Counted from the stretch's first letter, positions 36,427 to 48,677 are shown. The stretch is 64,000 bases of DNA from Apostichopus japonicus (GCF_037975245.1 NC_092583.1:16041264-16105263), one strand, 5' to 3'. Translations and numbers: made by a program. The notes: generated by a model from the letters alone, not told the origin.

Positions 36427-36682
36427 ACCTACAAAATCCCAGAAAATACACACACAGCTTGCTACCGTCGGTAATTAGACACTAGTGTACAGTCAGTACA
36501 TACAGCTGCAGTTAATACCCACAGCACAGTGTACAAATGATACAGCGATGGACATCTCAGACACAGCTAAAGATAACAAGGTATCACCTTTCATTACTGT
36601 CTGCATTTTGTAGCGACAAAGAGAAATACTTTACTTGCAAACAACAGAAAGTTAACTGTTTGGGGGCTCGTCTTCAATGCCT
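36427..36682. mobile_element. TTAA-type MITE, family A, copy 3 (left-truncated)
   Basis: It begins abruptly at CCCAGAAAATACACACACAG, about 100 bp into the family A consensus. It runs to the right end ATGCCT, followed by TTAA (36683-36686). Confidence 0.85.
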
Positions 36683-37282
36683 TTAAGTAGCTCAATAGGC
36701 TACTGTAGAGGCCACTTCAGACCACAGTCAGCAACAATGTACAGGTGAAGACCAAACACCTAGCAGTAGAAATCTGTACTTTATGCACCACATTATAATT
36801 AGGTACAAATGCCAGAGAATGAATTTGTCTCTGATATGATTGAAAGCTACACAACAATAAGGAACTTTTGTAAAACAATCCCATATTATAACTACACTAT
36901 TGTAACTACAGTGTAGTGACACAATTTCACAAGAATTCCCCAATAGGTTATAACAACAGAAACCAAACAAAGGATAATATGAGAGAATAAATCTCACTTG
37001 TTAATGTTAGAGCGCAACGGGGAAGTCATTTATATACAAATTACTTTCATTTCATACAGCTAACTTGCCCACTGTGCTTTCAATTGCTGTATAAAATATC
37101 ATAAAACTTCCCTCTGCTGTTTCCAAATACTAAGTACAGTACTTGGGAAATCACAGCGCAGCGAAGACATTTCCTTATACTTTCTCTTTTTGTCATAAAG
37201 TGAAGCATCGACTATCGTGCTCTGAAGAGCTGCATGACTGCACTCTACAGAATTGAATGGAGATAAAGCAACTCCAAACATT

Positions 37283-37747
37283 CAGTGACGGAGCGTCCAT
37301 ACAGTCAGGGGGGGCGGATGCCCCCCCTGACGGACTCAAATGGACTGCTGGCGCCCTTTTCAGCTTTTTACCACTTTTAACTTATTCGCGATTATTGACT
37401 TTATTATTGCGCTCTCATCTACTTAATTGACATTTGTCACATTTTTTTGGTGTAATTTTCTGACAAAATGCTCTAACGGCGGTCTTGTGATGAAGCGCAT
37501 GCACTTTCAACACCCATATAAACTTCAGAGTTGTCACAAATGGCGATGACACCTATTTATTCTTCGTTTTCTGCAAATTAGCAAGGCCCGAATAGGGTCA
37601 TTTCCGGCGATCTAAGGAGTATCTTGACTCAAAAAATGTCTGTACGCTCCGCGCCAACCTGTGGTGGCGCTCCGCTTAGATAGTGTCGAAAGCGCCCCTA
37701 CAGACCATTCTCGCCCCCTCTGACCAATACCCCTAGCTCCGCCACTG
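37283..37747. mobile_element. hAT-type MITE carrying the shared hairpin module
   Basis: It is flanked by a perfect 8-bp duplication, CAAACATT, at 37275-37282 and 37748-37755. The ends are CAGTGACGGAGCGTCCATAC and, inverted, CAGTGGCGGAGCTAGGGG. It is the same family as 57653-58035, in opposite orientation. 37584-37682 holds the GC-rich hairpin module in complement. Confidence 0.93.
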
Positions 37748-38500
37748 CAAACATTACTGGGCTGTAGATATCATAGAGATGCAAACATTCCTCAAAAATT
37801 GCCAAGCAAATTCTGAAATTTGGAAGAAACCAGGGGCTTTAATGAGAAGAGTGATGTCTTGGGCAAGTACAAATGGGACATCACTGAACCAGTTGGTCTC
37901 AATTTTTCGTAATGGGAACCATCTATTTTCCCAAACACATATATTCTTTACCAACACTGATTAAAAAAATAATGAACCTTTTTACTTTTCTTTTAACATG
38001 ACCTATAAATGTAAGCACTGTTTTCATAAACAACATAGTTTATATTCACCTTACTATTTAAGGACGAACAAATGGGAAAGTAAAGATTTCACCTCAACGT
38101 GGAAACAACTAGCACGACATCACACACTGACAAAATCCCAGCGCCCAAACAAAACTTCAAAACAATCATGCCTCCCAAACATTAATTTTGCTTCAAGATT
38201 GTTCTGAGGTATTTGCAGGATTGCTGCATGGAAAACAAAGTGTGTTTCGACCAGAACTATTATCTACTTCAGAATGTCGACATTTCTAAACATGTCACTT
38301 TCATGTAATCTGCTCTCACATTATTTGAAGACAAGGTTTAAAACACTGAGCAATTTTATCATTGGGAATGCACCCTATATAACTTCCAGCAGCTGCTGCT
38401 ATTCAAAGGTACATGCAAATTGGTCTAAACCTTGGCTTTGTGGTTGTAACAAACAATTGTGGACAAGAAATCAACTTGTGTAAAATTAAATGGGCCTGGA

Positions 38501-38631
38501 GTTTCGATCCTAGCAGGATCTTCTCCAGAGGCTAAACGACAAATAACGTACAGTAGTACAGTAACGTACAGTACAGTACTGTACGTTATTTGTCATTTAG
38601 CCTCTGAAGAAGATCCCGCTAGAATCGAAAC
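38501..38631. repeat. Inverted repeat with hammerhead-like core
   Basis: Two 51-nt arms, 38501-38551 and 38581-38631, are near-perfect complements around a GTAC-rich centre. The right arm contains CTGAAGA (38604-38610), a GATCC...GAATC stem and GAAAC (38627-38631). This is the spacing of a hammerhead catalytic core (CUGANGA, stem II, GAAA). A related sequence in the opposite orientation lies at 40446-40556. Penelope-like retroelements are known to carry such motifs; assignment to them here is inference. Confidence 0.6.
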
Positions 38632-38692
38632 GTCATGCCCACTTACTTTTACACATTCTCTTACACAGGCTCTTTAGTGGATAAGCAGTTTG

Positions 38693-40445
38693 CAACCGAT
38701 AAAATTGTTTTATTTTATTTATAAGAAATCAATTTGATTGATGCAGCAGTGCAACATGGTGCATGGTAGTGTCAGAAATCATAGAAACTATATTTCCACA
38801 TATTACCATAGAAGTGTACTTTGACATCATGGTACCTAAACTGCATGATTACATCACAAGGTGGCCTTTATACACTTTTCATTAATGAACAATACAGGAA
38901 AGCCTTTCTGTTAATTAGTATCAGTTATGATATCAGTTTTCCAAAGACAGTTCCTGTTTTGCATCGTCGTCGTCGTCATAAGCCTCCATGGAAATTCGAT
39001 CTGATAGGTACCAGCGTATGTTTATAAATATTGTAAAAGATAGCAGCAACTCTGCAAAGTAAAATCTGTTCCAAGCTGTGTACACCAACTGTCTAGGATC
39101 AAATACAATAACACAAGACTAGGCACAGTAAACCCCTGTATGTCACAGCAAGATATATATCAAGATAACAGCCATTCCTGCCAGTGTTAATGTAAATTAA
39201 ATGCTCTCAGTAAGTTCACTAATAATGTGACTAGTATTGATCCCTAAAACTTGATAGAAAATAGCAAAATGGTCAGATGGTAGGCTACAGCACAAATGTA
39301 TGTCAAAGAAGAAAAGCAACCTTTGAAGTAGAATCTCTAGAAATGTATAAAAACTGTGAGTGATTGTACAAACAGCGTTTACTTTGTGACTGCTGGGAAA
39401 ACAAAACATAACATAGATCTACTGTCTAGATTGATGTACATTCTACTGTTAATAACCAATATTGCAATGTACTTCTGTTATTTTCAGAACAAATGACATG
39501 CACAGTCTATCTATGATACCTACTGTATGATAACTAACATTGAAGCCTTCACTGCAATATCCATTTTCCCTCACATGCAAGTTCATTTCTTTCTTAGTTC
39601 TAAAACCAATGTGACAATTTAGAGGAATGTATTTTACAAAATGAGTCAAATGTTTGATTGTAAGAAAAGTGTTACATTGCAAATGCTTGGAAACCGAAAC
39701 TAACATCTGTTGTATAGATTTATGTACACTCGTCCAGTAACTGTAAATATGCAAGTGGACTTTGATACTTTCAAAACATTTGCACAATATACACTGTACA
39801 GAATTTAGATGAATGTAATAAATAATAATTTTTTTGCAACCGGTGCAGTACCATCAAGGAACTATATTCATCATGTTATTTCCTTTTCTTATCTTAACAC
39901 ATGAAATTAAAGGCCAAACTGTTCAGCAAGTTGGCTGTGATCTGGAATTCAGGATGTATACATTTAGGTACATCATTTTTTAAATATTTTCCTCAAACTG
40001 TATTGCTCACGCTTCACCTTGAAATTTGAAATGGATGTACAGTACACTTGCAATAATAGTGAATATTAAAAATTAAAAACTACTCTCTAATAGCTGGAAC
40101 TGACATGAATTTCACTCATAAAATGCAGGTTTGTGAATTAGTATTTCGCCATCAAGTTTATCAACTATGTCCAAGTCTGAGAAACTTATGCATGTTTTTT
40201 ATCCTTCTCATCCAGTTACAGTAACATCTGAATGATATTTAATAGTAACAATCATGTCCCACTCATGTCTGTGGCCATAAATATCATATTGCATATTTGT
40301 GAAATAATATCTTTTCCATGCACTGTATCAGTATAGATGGTTAACTTAAAAACCTTACACAGTACGTACTCCGATTTTAATTCCAATTTTGCTAAAAGCT
40401 GCAAAGTCTGTCTAACACAGTAATATCATACTAAAATAAAACTGT
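38693..40445. other. Tetraspanin intron 1, nothing recognised
   Basis: AT-rich DNA between the two inverted repeat copies. No coding sequence is seen. Confidence 0.5.
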
Positions 40446-40556
40446 TAGCAAACTGCTTATCCACTAGAGAGCCTGTGTAAGAGAATGTGTAAAAGTAAGT
40501 TGGCCTGACGTTTCGATCCTAGCAGGATCTTCTTCAAAGGCTAAATGACAAGTAAC
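40446..40556. repeat. Inverted second copy of the 38581-38692 repeat
   Basis: It matches the complement of about 38581-38692, sharing AAACTGCTTATCCACTA, GTGTAAGAGAATGTGTAAAA and GACGTTTCGATCCTAGC. The core on its minus strand reads TTGAAGA...GAAAC, with the first core C lost. Confidence 0.75.
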
Positions 40557-41352
40557 AGTAACAGGAGGGACAAAAACACGCACAAAATACAGACAGGTTA
40601 ATGAGCATGGTGAACACAAAGAGATAGATGTAAGGGGATTAGTAGACAAGGGATGGAGAGAAGAAAGAAAGAATTACATAATTACGTAATTACATACTGT
40701 AGGTATACAGAAGTCTAGTATTTTCCTTGAAGTAATTTATGCAAAAACATCAACAAGGACAGCCTAGAGATTTGTTAACAAGTCTTTCCAACACAGGGTC
40801 TTTGGGGTTAAGGGGACAAAATATATTTAACCCCAATAAACACTTGCAGTAACTGTAGCTACACGGTGCATGCATTGATTATAGCTCTGTTTTTCATGAG
40901 CATGGCCAGTATTTAACTACTTACACCTGTAGTGGTTTTACTGTAAAAATAACTGGTAATCCTTCACACAATCTCATGGATACTTAGTCGCTCAAAATGT
41001 CCTGCTTATTTCTGACTCTACCCCAAATTACCTATATTTTTCTTTGTTCATCTCAAAAATGTCTAAACCATCCTTCATTGTATTTGATGTTTCTGTGATA
41101 TGTTTGATGTTTGGTAGAAAAAAACTGAATTGCAAAGAGTGGAATGGGGTGGGGTGGAGAGGGGGATATAACTCACCTTCTTCTCACAACATTTTGATCA
41201 CACAGCTATGAAATTTAAGTACATGTAAACCATGTAATCCTGTATAATCCTTGTATTGTCAGCTAATGTGTTTCACAATTTCGAAGAGACCTACCATATG
41301 TTGATTACTACTCATGTTGTTCGAATTGGCATTAACCAGAGCACAAGCTTAA

Positions 41353-42605
41353 AAGGATTGTCTGGTGGCACGAAGAAGTTACCTTAAAAAATAGTAAATA
41401 ATTTTCCAAACATGTTGTCAAAGTATGAGAACGCTAATGTTGCGTTTGACAGAGAAACGATTTTTTAATCGTTATGGATAGACATTTCAAATATGATTTG
41501 AACAGTACAATACGTGACGTCAGCTCTGCCATAGCAGATTGCGTCATAACCCACCCTCCGCACAGTACCTATACGGTAATCACAACAAAAACAGCGTTTG
41601 TATACAGATAAATTTCTTCCTTAATTTCCGGTGAAATTTCTTAAAAATTAGATATGTTTTCAAAAACTCCTTAAGCCGCCATGTACTTGAGCGGTGGTTC
41701 TGTGGTCTTTGTGTAACACAAGGTAAATTTTAACAGCAGACTCTGAGTTGTTCAGGCTATACATCGCGCTATCCAGCTCCAACGCGAAAAATGTTCGCAT
41801 GTAGGCTGTACTCAAACGTTGACAATCAGACAGTTCTGCGAAGCCTAAGCTTCTCAGTGCTATATTCTGCTCTGACAACGATTCGATCAATTTCTTCAAT
41901 AATATCTGGTGAAATTTCTTATAAATTAGATATGATTTAAAAAACTCCTTAAGCCGCAATATATGTAGTAGATCGGTGGTTTTGTGGTCTTTGTGTAACA
42001 CAAGATAAGTTTTAACAGCAGGCTCTTCGTTGTTTATACATCGCGGTATCCAGCTCCAGGGCGAAGAATGTTCGCGTGTATAGGCTACTCTAACGTTTAC
42101 AATCGGACAGTTCTGCGATGACATCGATCCCGCCAAGTTTCATCTTTCGGTTTAACGAATACTTTATAAGTTTCCTTTTACTGTTAATTTGATCCGTGAA
42201 TTTTATTTCAGCGATTTCGAAGAACAGTTAATGAACTGTGGTTTGAGTGTGAGTGTACTATGTGTAACGCTATACAAGTACACCAACTGAGCATTGTAGT
42301 ATATACGTTCGCGAGTATGTACGTTATATATATGAGGCAATTCAATGTGCTTACACGTGAGTTAATTTGCTGCGGAATTGGGAGTGCTAACTTCAAGTCG
42401 CCTGTTTTGCCTATCTGCAAGCACTACGTCAATCACCATATTGAAGCGTTCGAACAAACGGTACTTTTGGTGAGAAACTGGTGAATTTGAAAACCAGATT
42501 TCTACAAGAAGAAAACGTCGAATGGGGACAATTTTTACATGGTTAGAAAGAGAAAAATAGTAACTACAAGGGCAATGTATCAAAATCTTCCACCAGACAA
42601 TTCCT
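41353..42605. mobile_element. TTAA-type element, family C, 1.25 kb, with internal duplication
   Basis: It is flanked by TTAA at 41349-41352 and 42606-42609. The ends are AAGGATTGTCTGGTGG and, inverted, AGGAATTGTCTGGTGG. It contains an imperfect tandem duplication of about 278 bp (anchors AACTCCTTAAGCCGC at about 41665 and 41943; GACAGTTCTGCG at about 41829 and 42106). An internal 158-codon minus-strand frame owes its length to that duplication and resembles no family I know. Its TTAA duplication is like that of families A and B, but its ends are distinct. Confidence 0.82.
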
Positions 42606-42609
42606 TTAA

Positions 42610-43310
42610 TTACACGACAGTCAACTGCTGACATACTGTACAGTACTGTACAGTGAAGAGATGACTTATTTAATTAATGACCATATTATAGTTCACATCT
42701 TTCACTGGAAAAGCAGCAAAATTATGAGTACTGCAAGTATTTAGTTAGCAAGGATCGAGGGAAGAAGTGACAGCAGTGTGACCTGAGGCGAATGAATTTA
42801 CTGTACAACTAATTCTATCAGCTTGACTAGATTTGAACAATTGAAGCATTTGCTACATCTTTCTTTGGTGTGCATAGCATATTAATGTATTTGAAGATCT
42901 TCCACTGGAGAGTGCCCTGATCTGCTGGGAATGGGGCACAATTAACTAATAACTTAAATAACTTCAAATGAATTCAGTAGATGAAAGGATTGTTGTTTTT
43001 TGGGGAATGTGCTAGCCAGGCCATTGGAACAGCTTGGCCTAACGTTGGCAATGCATATTATGTAACCACTTGTATAACAGATTGCATCAATTCAAGGCAG
43101 ACATACGCCTAATATCAGAAATTGTTGCTTTTAATTTGGTAGTTTTATATACCCTTATAAGTTTTATATTAAGTTATCATGTACGGCAAGTAAGACTATG
43201 TAGTAATAGTATGTCACGCTAACACTTCAATGATATGTAGGCCTATACCGATTACCATGTAGGATTTGCCTTCACTAGGTCAAAGAATACAACGTTATCA
43301 ATTTACTCAC
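42610..43310. other. Start of tetraspanin intron 1
   Basis: No element or second exon is seen. The intron begins at the GTGAGT donor (43305-43310, minus strand). Confidence 0.5.
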
Positions 43311-43373
43311 GAAGAAAACGAAGTTAAAACAAAACAGCATAAACTTCACAAGTTTGTTGACACCTTGAGCCAT
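43311..43373 (-). CDS. Tetraspanin exon 1: start codon and first half of TM1
   Basis: The ATG at 43371-43373 opens MAQGVNKLVKFMLFC, then FNFVFF, and the exon ends at a GTGAGT donor (43305-43310). The short basic N-terminus followed by FCFNFVFF joined to LSGLLLIV of exon 2 rebuilds a canonical tetraspanin TM1. It is the only candidate found that gives an in-phase join. The exon is too short for ordinary frame scans. Confidence 0.88.
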
Positions 43374-43811
43374 ATTGCTGGTTAATTTACAAGATACTGG
43401 TTCCAACTGCAAAATTGACGGAGCGATAAAACGTTTTCCTGAGCTTAGTTAATTTAGTCACTCTCAATTCGACGAACTGCGACCAGCGGCTATGTCTTTC
43501 ATAAAGATAACTAACGCTTACGGTAAACAGCTGTACAGATGTCACAACTGAACCGTCTTCATAGAAATAGAAACACGGAGAACCAAGTTATGTAAAGTGT
43601 GTTGACGTGTTCGTAATGCAGAAATCAACCAATCAGTAATTCGTTTATTTCTGAGTTAATTTTAAATGGATATTACGGTGCCGGTGACAGACAATGTTAT
43701 ACCTATGTTGAAGAACAATATTCCATACTGTTATTTGAGAACCCCATCTGAATATGTTGTTCTTAACTCGAGATATGGTTCCTTAAATATCAAACTCTTA
43801 ACTAGCTAAAA
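43374..43811 (-). promoter_or_regulatory. Presumed 5' UTR and promoter region of the tetraspanin
   Basis: This is inferred only from position upstream of the start codon. No TATA box or initiator is assigned and a further 5' non-coding exon cannot be excluded. Confidence 0.3.
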
Positions 43812-44466
43812 TCGTTGTGGTCAAGTGACTAAGGTTAACAGGTTCGAGTCCTGGCCAAATCATTACTTCGTATCCAATTGGGCAAGGTATTTTATATCCA
43901 TTGCCTCACTTCACTCAGGTGTACAAATGGGGACTCGTGATGTACCTTTTAAATATAGTTGTGTGCCCGGTTTTTGGTTGCACCCTAGCTGTGGGAAGTC
44001 TTCCAGGGGACACTAAGATGCAGTGGCGTAGGAAGGTACTTTTGAGTGGGGGGGGGGGGCTGAAGACTGATGGACGGCCTGGGGGAGGGGTCTAAGGGGG
44101 GGGGTTTGCATTTCCAGGTGGCCTCAGATGCAATTTGGTGCAATATAGCACACTTCAACACCCAGTTTTGTAAATAATTTTGCATTTTCACCTGGTCTTA
44201 GATGCAATTTGATGCTCCGAATGAGATTTTTTTCTCATTTGGAAATGAAAAAGGGGTTTTCTGACTTGCGAAGCGGGGGGCGGAATGATACTTCCGCCCC
44301 CCATATTTTTCACTGGGGGGCTGGCGCCCCCAGCCCCCCGGTTCCTACGCCCTTGCTAAGATGTGGTGCTCTGTAGTGACCAGGAAGGATTGCTTGAATC
44401 ATGCACGCACACTTGTTGGTGTGCGTGTGCATGCAAGTTACCATAAAGATCTGCTTCATTGGCTCC
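43812..44466 (+). repeat. tRNA-derived SINE split by a hAT-type MITE
   Basis: The head has GTGGTCAAGTGACTAAGG (A-box-like) and GGTTCGAGTCC at 43841-43851 (B box). The body matches the minus-strand SINE at 20500-20862 up to 44020, where a MITE (44021-44355) interrupts it. Homology resumes from the duplicated target at 44356 through GTGGTGCTCTGTAGTGACC to about 44466. Confidence 0.85.
44021..44355. mobile_element. hAT-type MITE inside the SINE
   Basis: It is flanked by a perfect 8-bp duplication, CTAAGATG, at 44013-44020 and 44356-44363. The ends are CAGTGGCGTAGGAA and, inverted, CAAGGGCGTAGGAA. The interior is rich in G and C homopolymers and has no coding frame. Confidence 0.95.
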
Positions 44467-46003
44467 AATTATTGCACGCTATAGCTAGGAAAGTTGTGAT
44501 TACGTAATCAACCTGCCACGGTCGTAAATCGACCACAGGCTTACATTAGCCTGCATAGCTTCTTAACACCTTTAGTCTCTTTTTGTAAACACCGTGTGGA
44601 AATATGTTCATGTCTACAGTGTAGTTTCCGCTTTGTTTGATAAACATATCTCAGAAGATACTAACATAGCCTATCATATCACTATCAGTAACATACGTAG
44701 CTGTAGGTATAGTCCTATACTATAGAATAACTAACGTAAGGCCTATAGTATACTTTAGTAGGATATTGTGTAGAGTCGTTGGATAGTGGGTCAACATATT
44801 CACGCGACAAGACCTTACAAAACGAGTAGCTTGTTGCAAATTAAGTTAAACAAAAGGAAAATTAAGTTATACGGTATAACTGTGTGTTAGGTCGTACTGT
44901 GATGACCAATGTGTATTTGCACATATTCATTGTGTCCGTCAAACATGATCCCAACCACTATATTCACGCAAAGTTGGACGTTTCTATATGAATAAGTCTG
45001 TTGTATAGCAAAAACGTTGCCATCCTTGACATGTGATATATTTTGAATGTTTGTTTAGCTGTCCAGGTTCTATATAGCCTAATTTGAATTTCATCACAAT
45101 TAATTTTATTCTGTAAATAACGGTAAGTTCGATATTGTAAATATTGTAAATATAGAACAAAGTGAGAATGACGTCATATAAAGTGTGCTAAAACGCTCGT
45201 ATAGTTTCTACGGAGCTGGTTAAGACGGCAAGAAAGAACAGGCAGGTAATACAAACACTGCATTCAACAATAATGGAATGAGTGCAATCGGTTATCGCCA
45301 TCCAATTTTAATTATTAAACATTTACATTATAAATAGCAATCCTCGTGCAACTGCGCTATTATAGCTCATTCAAGCTCTTTACAGGCCTAGCATTAACCT
45401 AGCTCATTAAATTAATGGCCGCCAGACACATGATACACCTCAAGATGAGAGTAACTGTACTCATATATTGCCCCATTCCCTTTTTCCATTGATCACACTC
45501 TTACACGTAACTCCTTTTTACCCGTACTTTACAAATTGTTCGCCCCTATCAGGCACCTCTTTCCCACCGCAGCAGTCTTAGTAAATATTACACTGATAAT
45601 GACACATACTTAAATGTTACACTTACGGACAGAATGCATTTCTAATGATGATGTTACAGTTTAGTGGCAAGCATTCTCAAATTCTATCTCAATTGTAATT
45701 GATAATAAAATGGTAAGATGTAACAAGTAGCAGTATACTATAACACATGTTTATAAATGTGGCAACTTCGTGCATTCCCTGTCCCCCCCCCCCCCAATAA
45801 AGTTTCTAGTCTACAAATGGCCTATTTTAAGCCATATTTGTGCCATAAAGGAATACTTTAACAGTCATTTTTTTATTTTTTTATTTGAGGTGAGAGGGTG
45901 AAATCCCATCCCCTCTCCCCGTCCCTGCCACATTTGGATCCGCGCCTGGTAATACATAATTCGAATTCCCACCTGAACACATGTGTAGACAAATTATGGT
46001 TTC
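44467..46003. other. Intergenic, nothing recognised
   Basis: AT-rich with a C-run near 45782-45795. A GGATCCGCGCCTGG motif near 45938-45951 resembles one MITE end, but no partner end was found. Confidence 0.45.
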
Positions 46004-46105
46004 TTTGACGTAGAGTTCCATTAAAAGACTCTACTTTGACGCAGAGCTGTACATACGGCTCTGTTTTGATGTAGAGTTCCTATATAAAGGAACTCTATTT
46101 TGACG
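46004..46105. repeat. Three tandem hairpins after TTTGAYG
   Basis: TTTGACG or TTTGATG occurs at 46004, 46035, 46065 and 46099. After each of the first three lies a self-complementary segment: TAGAGT/ACTCTA (46011-46016 with 46028-46033), CAGAGC/GCTCTG (46042-46047 with 46058-46063), and TAGAGTTCC/GGAACTCTA (46072-46080 with 46089-46097). The stem changes T-A to C-G are compensated on both sides. A 22-bp duplication (TTAGAT.TGCACGTCCAATGT) follows at about 46199-46243. Confidence 0.75.
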
Positions 46106-46671
46106 TGCAACGAAGCGCCCTCTTTTTTGGCTGCAGTTGTTGAATATGCCATGTGTCAGCGTTCTCCTTTCTATTTATTTCTATGGGAAATTTTCGACGT
46201 TAGATATGCACGTCCAATGTGTTAGATCTGCACGTCCAATGTGTCCATGGATCAGTTCGGAAACAGTGATAAATCAGTAAATGAAAAGTGTAAATAAACC
46301 AAAAATCTCCGCTGATCATGCAGCATATGACCCAAACGACATATATGACGTCAGCTTGGAACTGATACTTAGGGGGGAAAAAACCCATAAAAAACATGAC
46401 AGAGTTGTTCTCTTGTTCTTTCGTTGTTTCTGCAATCTTAACTGTATTTAGCTATGACATCATAGTCAATGTCACATGTACGCACGAGACTATGATCGTT
46501 GGGCTCAGCTAAGTCACGTGCATTTCATCGTACAATATAACTCTTTGCTATAATGTGATACTCAAGTGTCAATACGGTTTATAACTCGTAATAAAGGTGG
46601 TATATATGCGCGAATGCTTTCAGTTTATAATGAATGACTAAACATTATATTTATTGAAATATTATAATTAA

Positions 46672-47314
46672 AGGTATGCTGCAGTATTGTCTTGTCCCCA
46701 ATTATGCCAGATTTTCAAATATGGTCAACTTTGGTCAAAAATTTAATACTATCTTTGTTATCATCCTGTGACATTTAAACATCTTGTGTGTTCATTTAGA
46801 ACAGGGTTGTCCAACCTACGGCCCGCGGGTCACAGTCCGGCCCGCTGCAGGGTTGCGTCCGGCCCACCGGAGATGCTCTACGGTGCAAAATTTTAGTGAG
46901 CAGATTTATTGATAACAATTTGGAGCTATATAATCAATTATTCGAACCTTCTGGGTCCAAAAATATGCATACAGGTAAGTTTTGTGACACTCTCAGTGGA
47001 AGGGGGGGGGGGGGCGGCTGGACTTAATTCATCTGTTTTATCACGAAGGAAAATAAATCAGTGCGCTCCGCGCGCAGTGCTCACAATTTGTTACCTTGGG
47101 CTTCGGGCAAAAAATCGAAAAATCGAGCGTAGGGTTCATGCGGCCCCTCCTTCATCATAATCATTCCATGTGGCCCTCCTCTGCAAAAGGTTGGACAACC
47201 CTGATTTAGAATGTCTGAGAACAATTTGGAGAGTAAAGACCTCAAGGAAAGTACGTTTTGAAAACTTCTAGCAATTATAGCATGTTATAATTTGGGGGCC
47301 TATACAGACCACCT
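46672..47314. mobile_element. TTAA-type MITE, family B, copy 2, interrupted
   Basis: TTAA at 46668-46671 begins the element. The right flank has decayed to TTAT. The two halves, AGGTATGCTGCAGTATTG to 46801 and ATGTCTGAGAACAATTTGG to 47314, align with 16754-17006 and are split by the hAT element 46802-47203. Confidence 0.85.
46802..47203. mobile_element. hAT-type MITE nested in the family B element
   Basis: It is flanked by a perfect 8-bp duplication, ATTTAGAA, at 46794-46801 and 47204-47211. The ends are CAGGGTTGTCCAACCT and, inverted, CAGGGTTGTCCAACCTTTTG. A subterminal CGGCCCGC-rich block is typical of some hAT families. Confidence 0.95.
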
Positions 47315-47318
47315 TTAT

Positions 47319-48677
47319 ACAGACCTCGAAGGACAACATACAGTGGCACAACCAGCGGGGTGGGGTGGGGAGCAGGGTGCAAAATAACATAATCAAATGT
47401 CTCCCCCCCCCCCTTCCGGCCTAATTGTCCTCCCTAATGACATTGGTGGGCTTACAATATAGTGTGTATGTAAATAACTTTATACCATCGTTATATTGAC
47501 CGTGCGAAGTTAATCCGATATTGTTTTTCATACGTAATTTACGTTATTTCAACATCGCACGTGTAAACTCACACAGACCGAAATATTTTTTCCAACGACC
47601 ATACAGACTTAAGCTGATTAATGTAATGAAACCGATGGCCTACGAAGCTGGACACAAGGTTTGTAGTGGCTGAATGAATGAAGCCTATAAGTCGATGAAA
47701 CTGTCCTTCATATACAAATATATTTAAATCATAATTATAGCAAATCATAGACAATGAGATAGTTTAAACTGCACTTTTGAAAGAATAATCCAGACCGAAA
47801 TGAGAATTTTCAGACTAAACATGTAAAAGGACGAAAAATTGAGCCCAGTTGCCAAAATCCCATTGCTATGGCATTTTTTATTTTTCAAGTTTATCCGAAT
47901 TCTAAATTTGATTCGGCACAGAACAAATTTTAAGTAAATACATTGGCTCATTTAGACAATGTGCAGTGAACGACATATTTATGTAAACTGTGACCAGAAT
48001 GATAACAAGGCACACAGGGTTATCAGCTAATATAGTATAGTGACTTTCTCTACAATATATCAAGTTAATAGTTTTAGTTGGACTATCCCTTCAACAATTT
48101 AGCCGATGGAACTCAGGAACACTGTTCGATTTGGGTAAAAGAAGCATTCATAACAGTACCGTTACCATGGTTTCAAGTGTTTGGGAATGGGGCATAAAGT
48201 ACCTAAAATGACCAAACTGATCGCGCGCAAAACTTGCCCATCAATCGAACTCTTTAACCCCCATTGTCCCCGCAGCCCCCCCCCCCCCCGCCCAGATGAA
48301 GAGTCTGGTTACCCATTTCATAAAAGAAAATTTAATTTTAATCTTGTTTTTTCTTACATTAATTTCAAATGGAACTAATGAAATTTCAATTAGATTCCAG
48401 CAGGAAATTAATTTTTGAACCAAGTGCTCCTTAAGCCAGCCAGATATTCTTCTTTCTTTGTGAACTTATTTTAATCGTTCAATAAAATCGAGTTTGTTTG
48501 TGAGGATGTTTTCAGCAACATCACTGATCTCAATTTGAAATAACCTTCGTATTTTGTAGAGGGAAATGAAAAAAGAAGTGAAAGCTAATTGTTTCTGTTC
48601 CGGTTTCAACCGAAGAACTGACTAAATGGTCGGTGCATGTTAGGCTCTGCAATCCAGCCATTTCATCAATTGTTTAA
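47319..48677. other. Intergenic, nothing recognised
   Basis: A CAGTGGCACAACCAGCGGGG motif at 47341 looks like one hAT end without a partner. C-runs lie near 47402-47412 and 48277-48289. No coding sequence is seen. Confidence 0.45.

Noticed and set aside
41660-42136. 158-codon minus-strand frame as a gene
   Set aside because: It lies within a TTAA-flanked element and its length comes from a tandem duplication. No domain is recognised.
45782-45951. Possible MITE ending GGATCCGCGCCTGG
   Set aside because: Only one end is seen; no matching inverted partner or target duplication was found.
47341-47465. Possible hAT element starting CAGTGGCACAACCAGC
   Set aside because: No right end or 8-bp duplication could be found.
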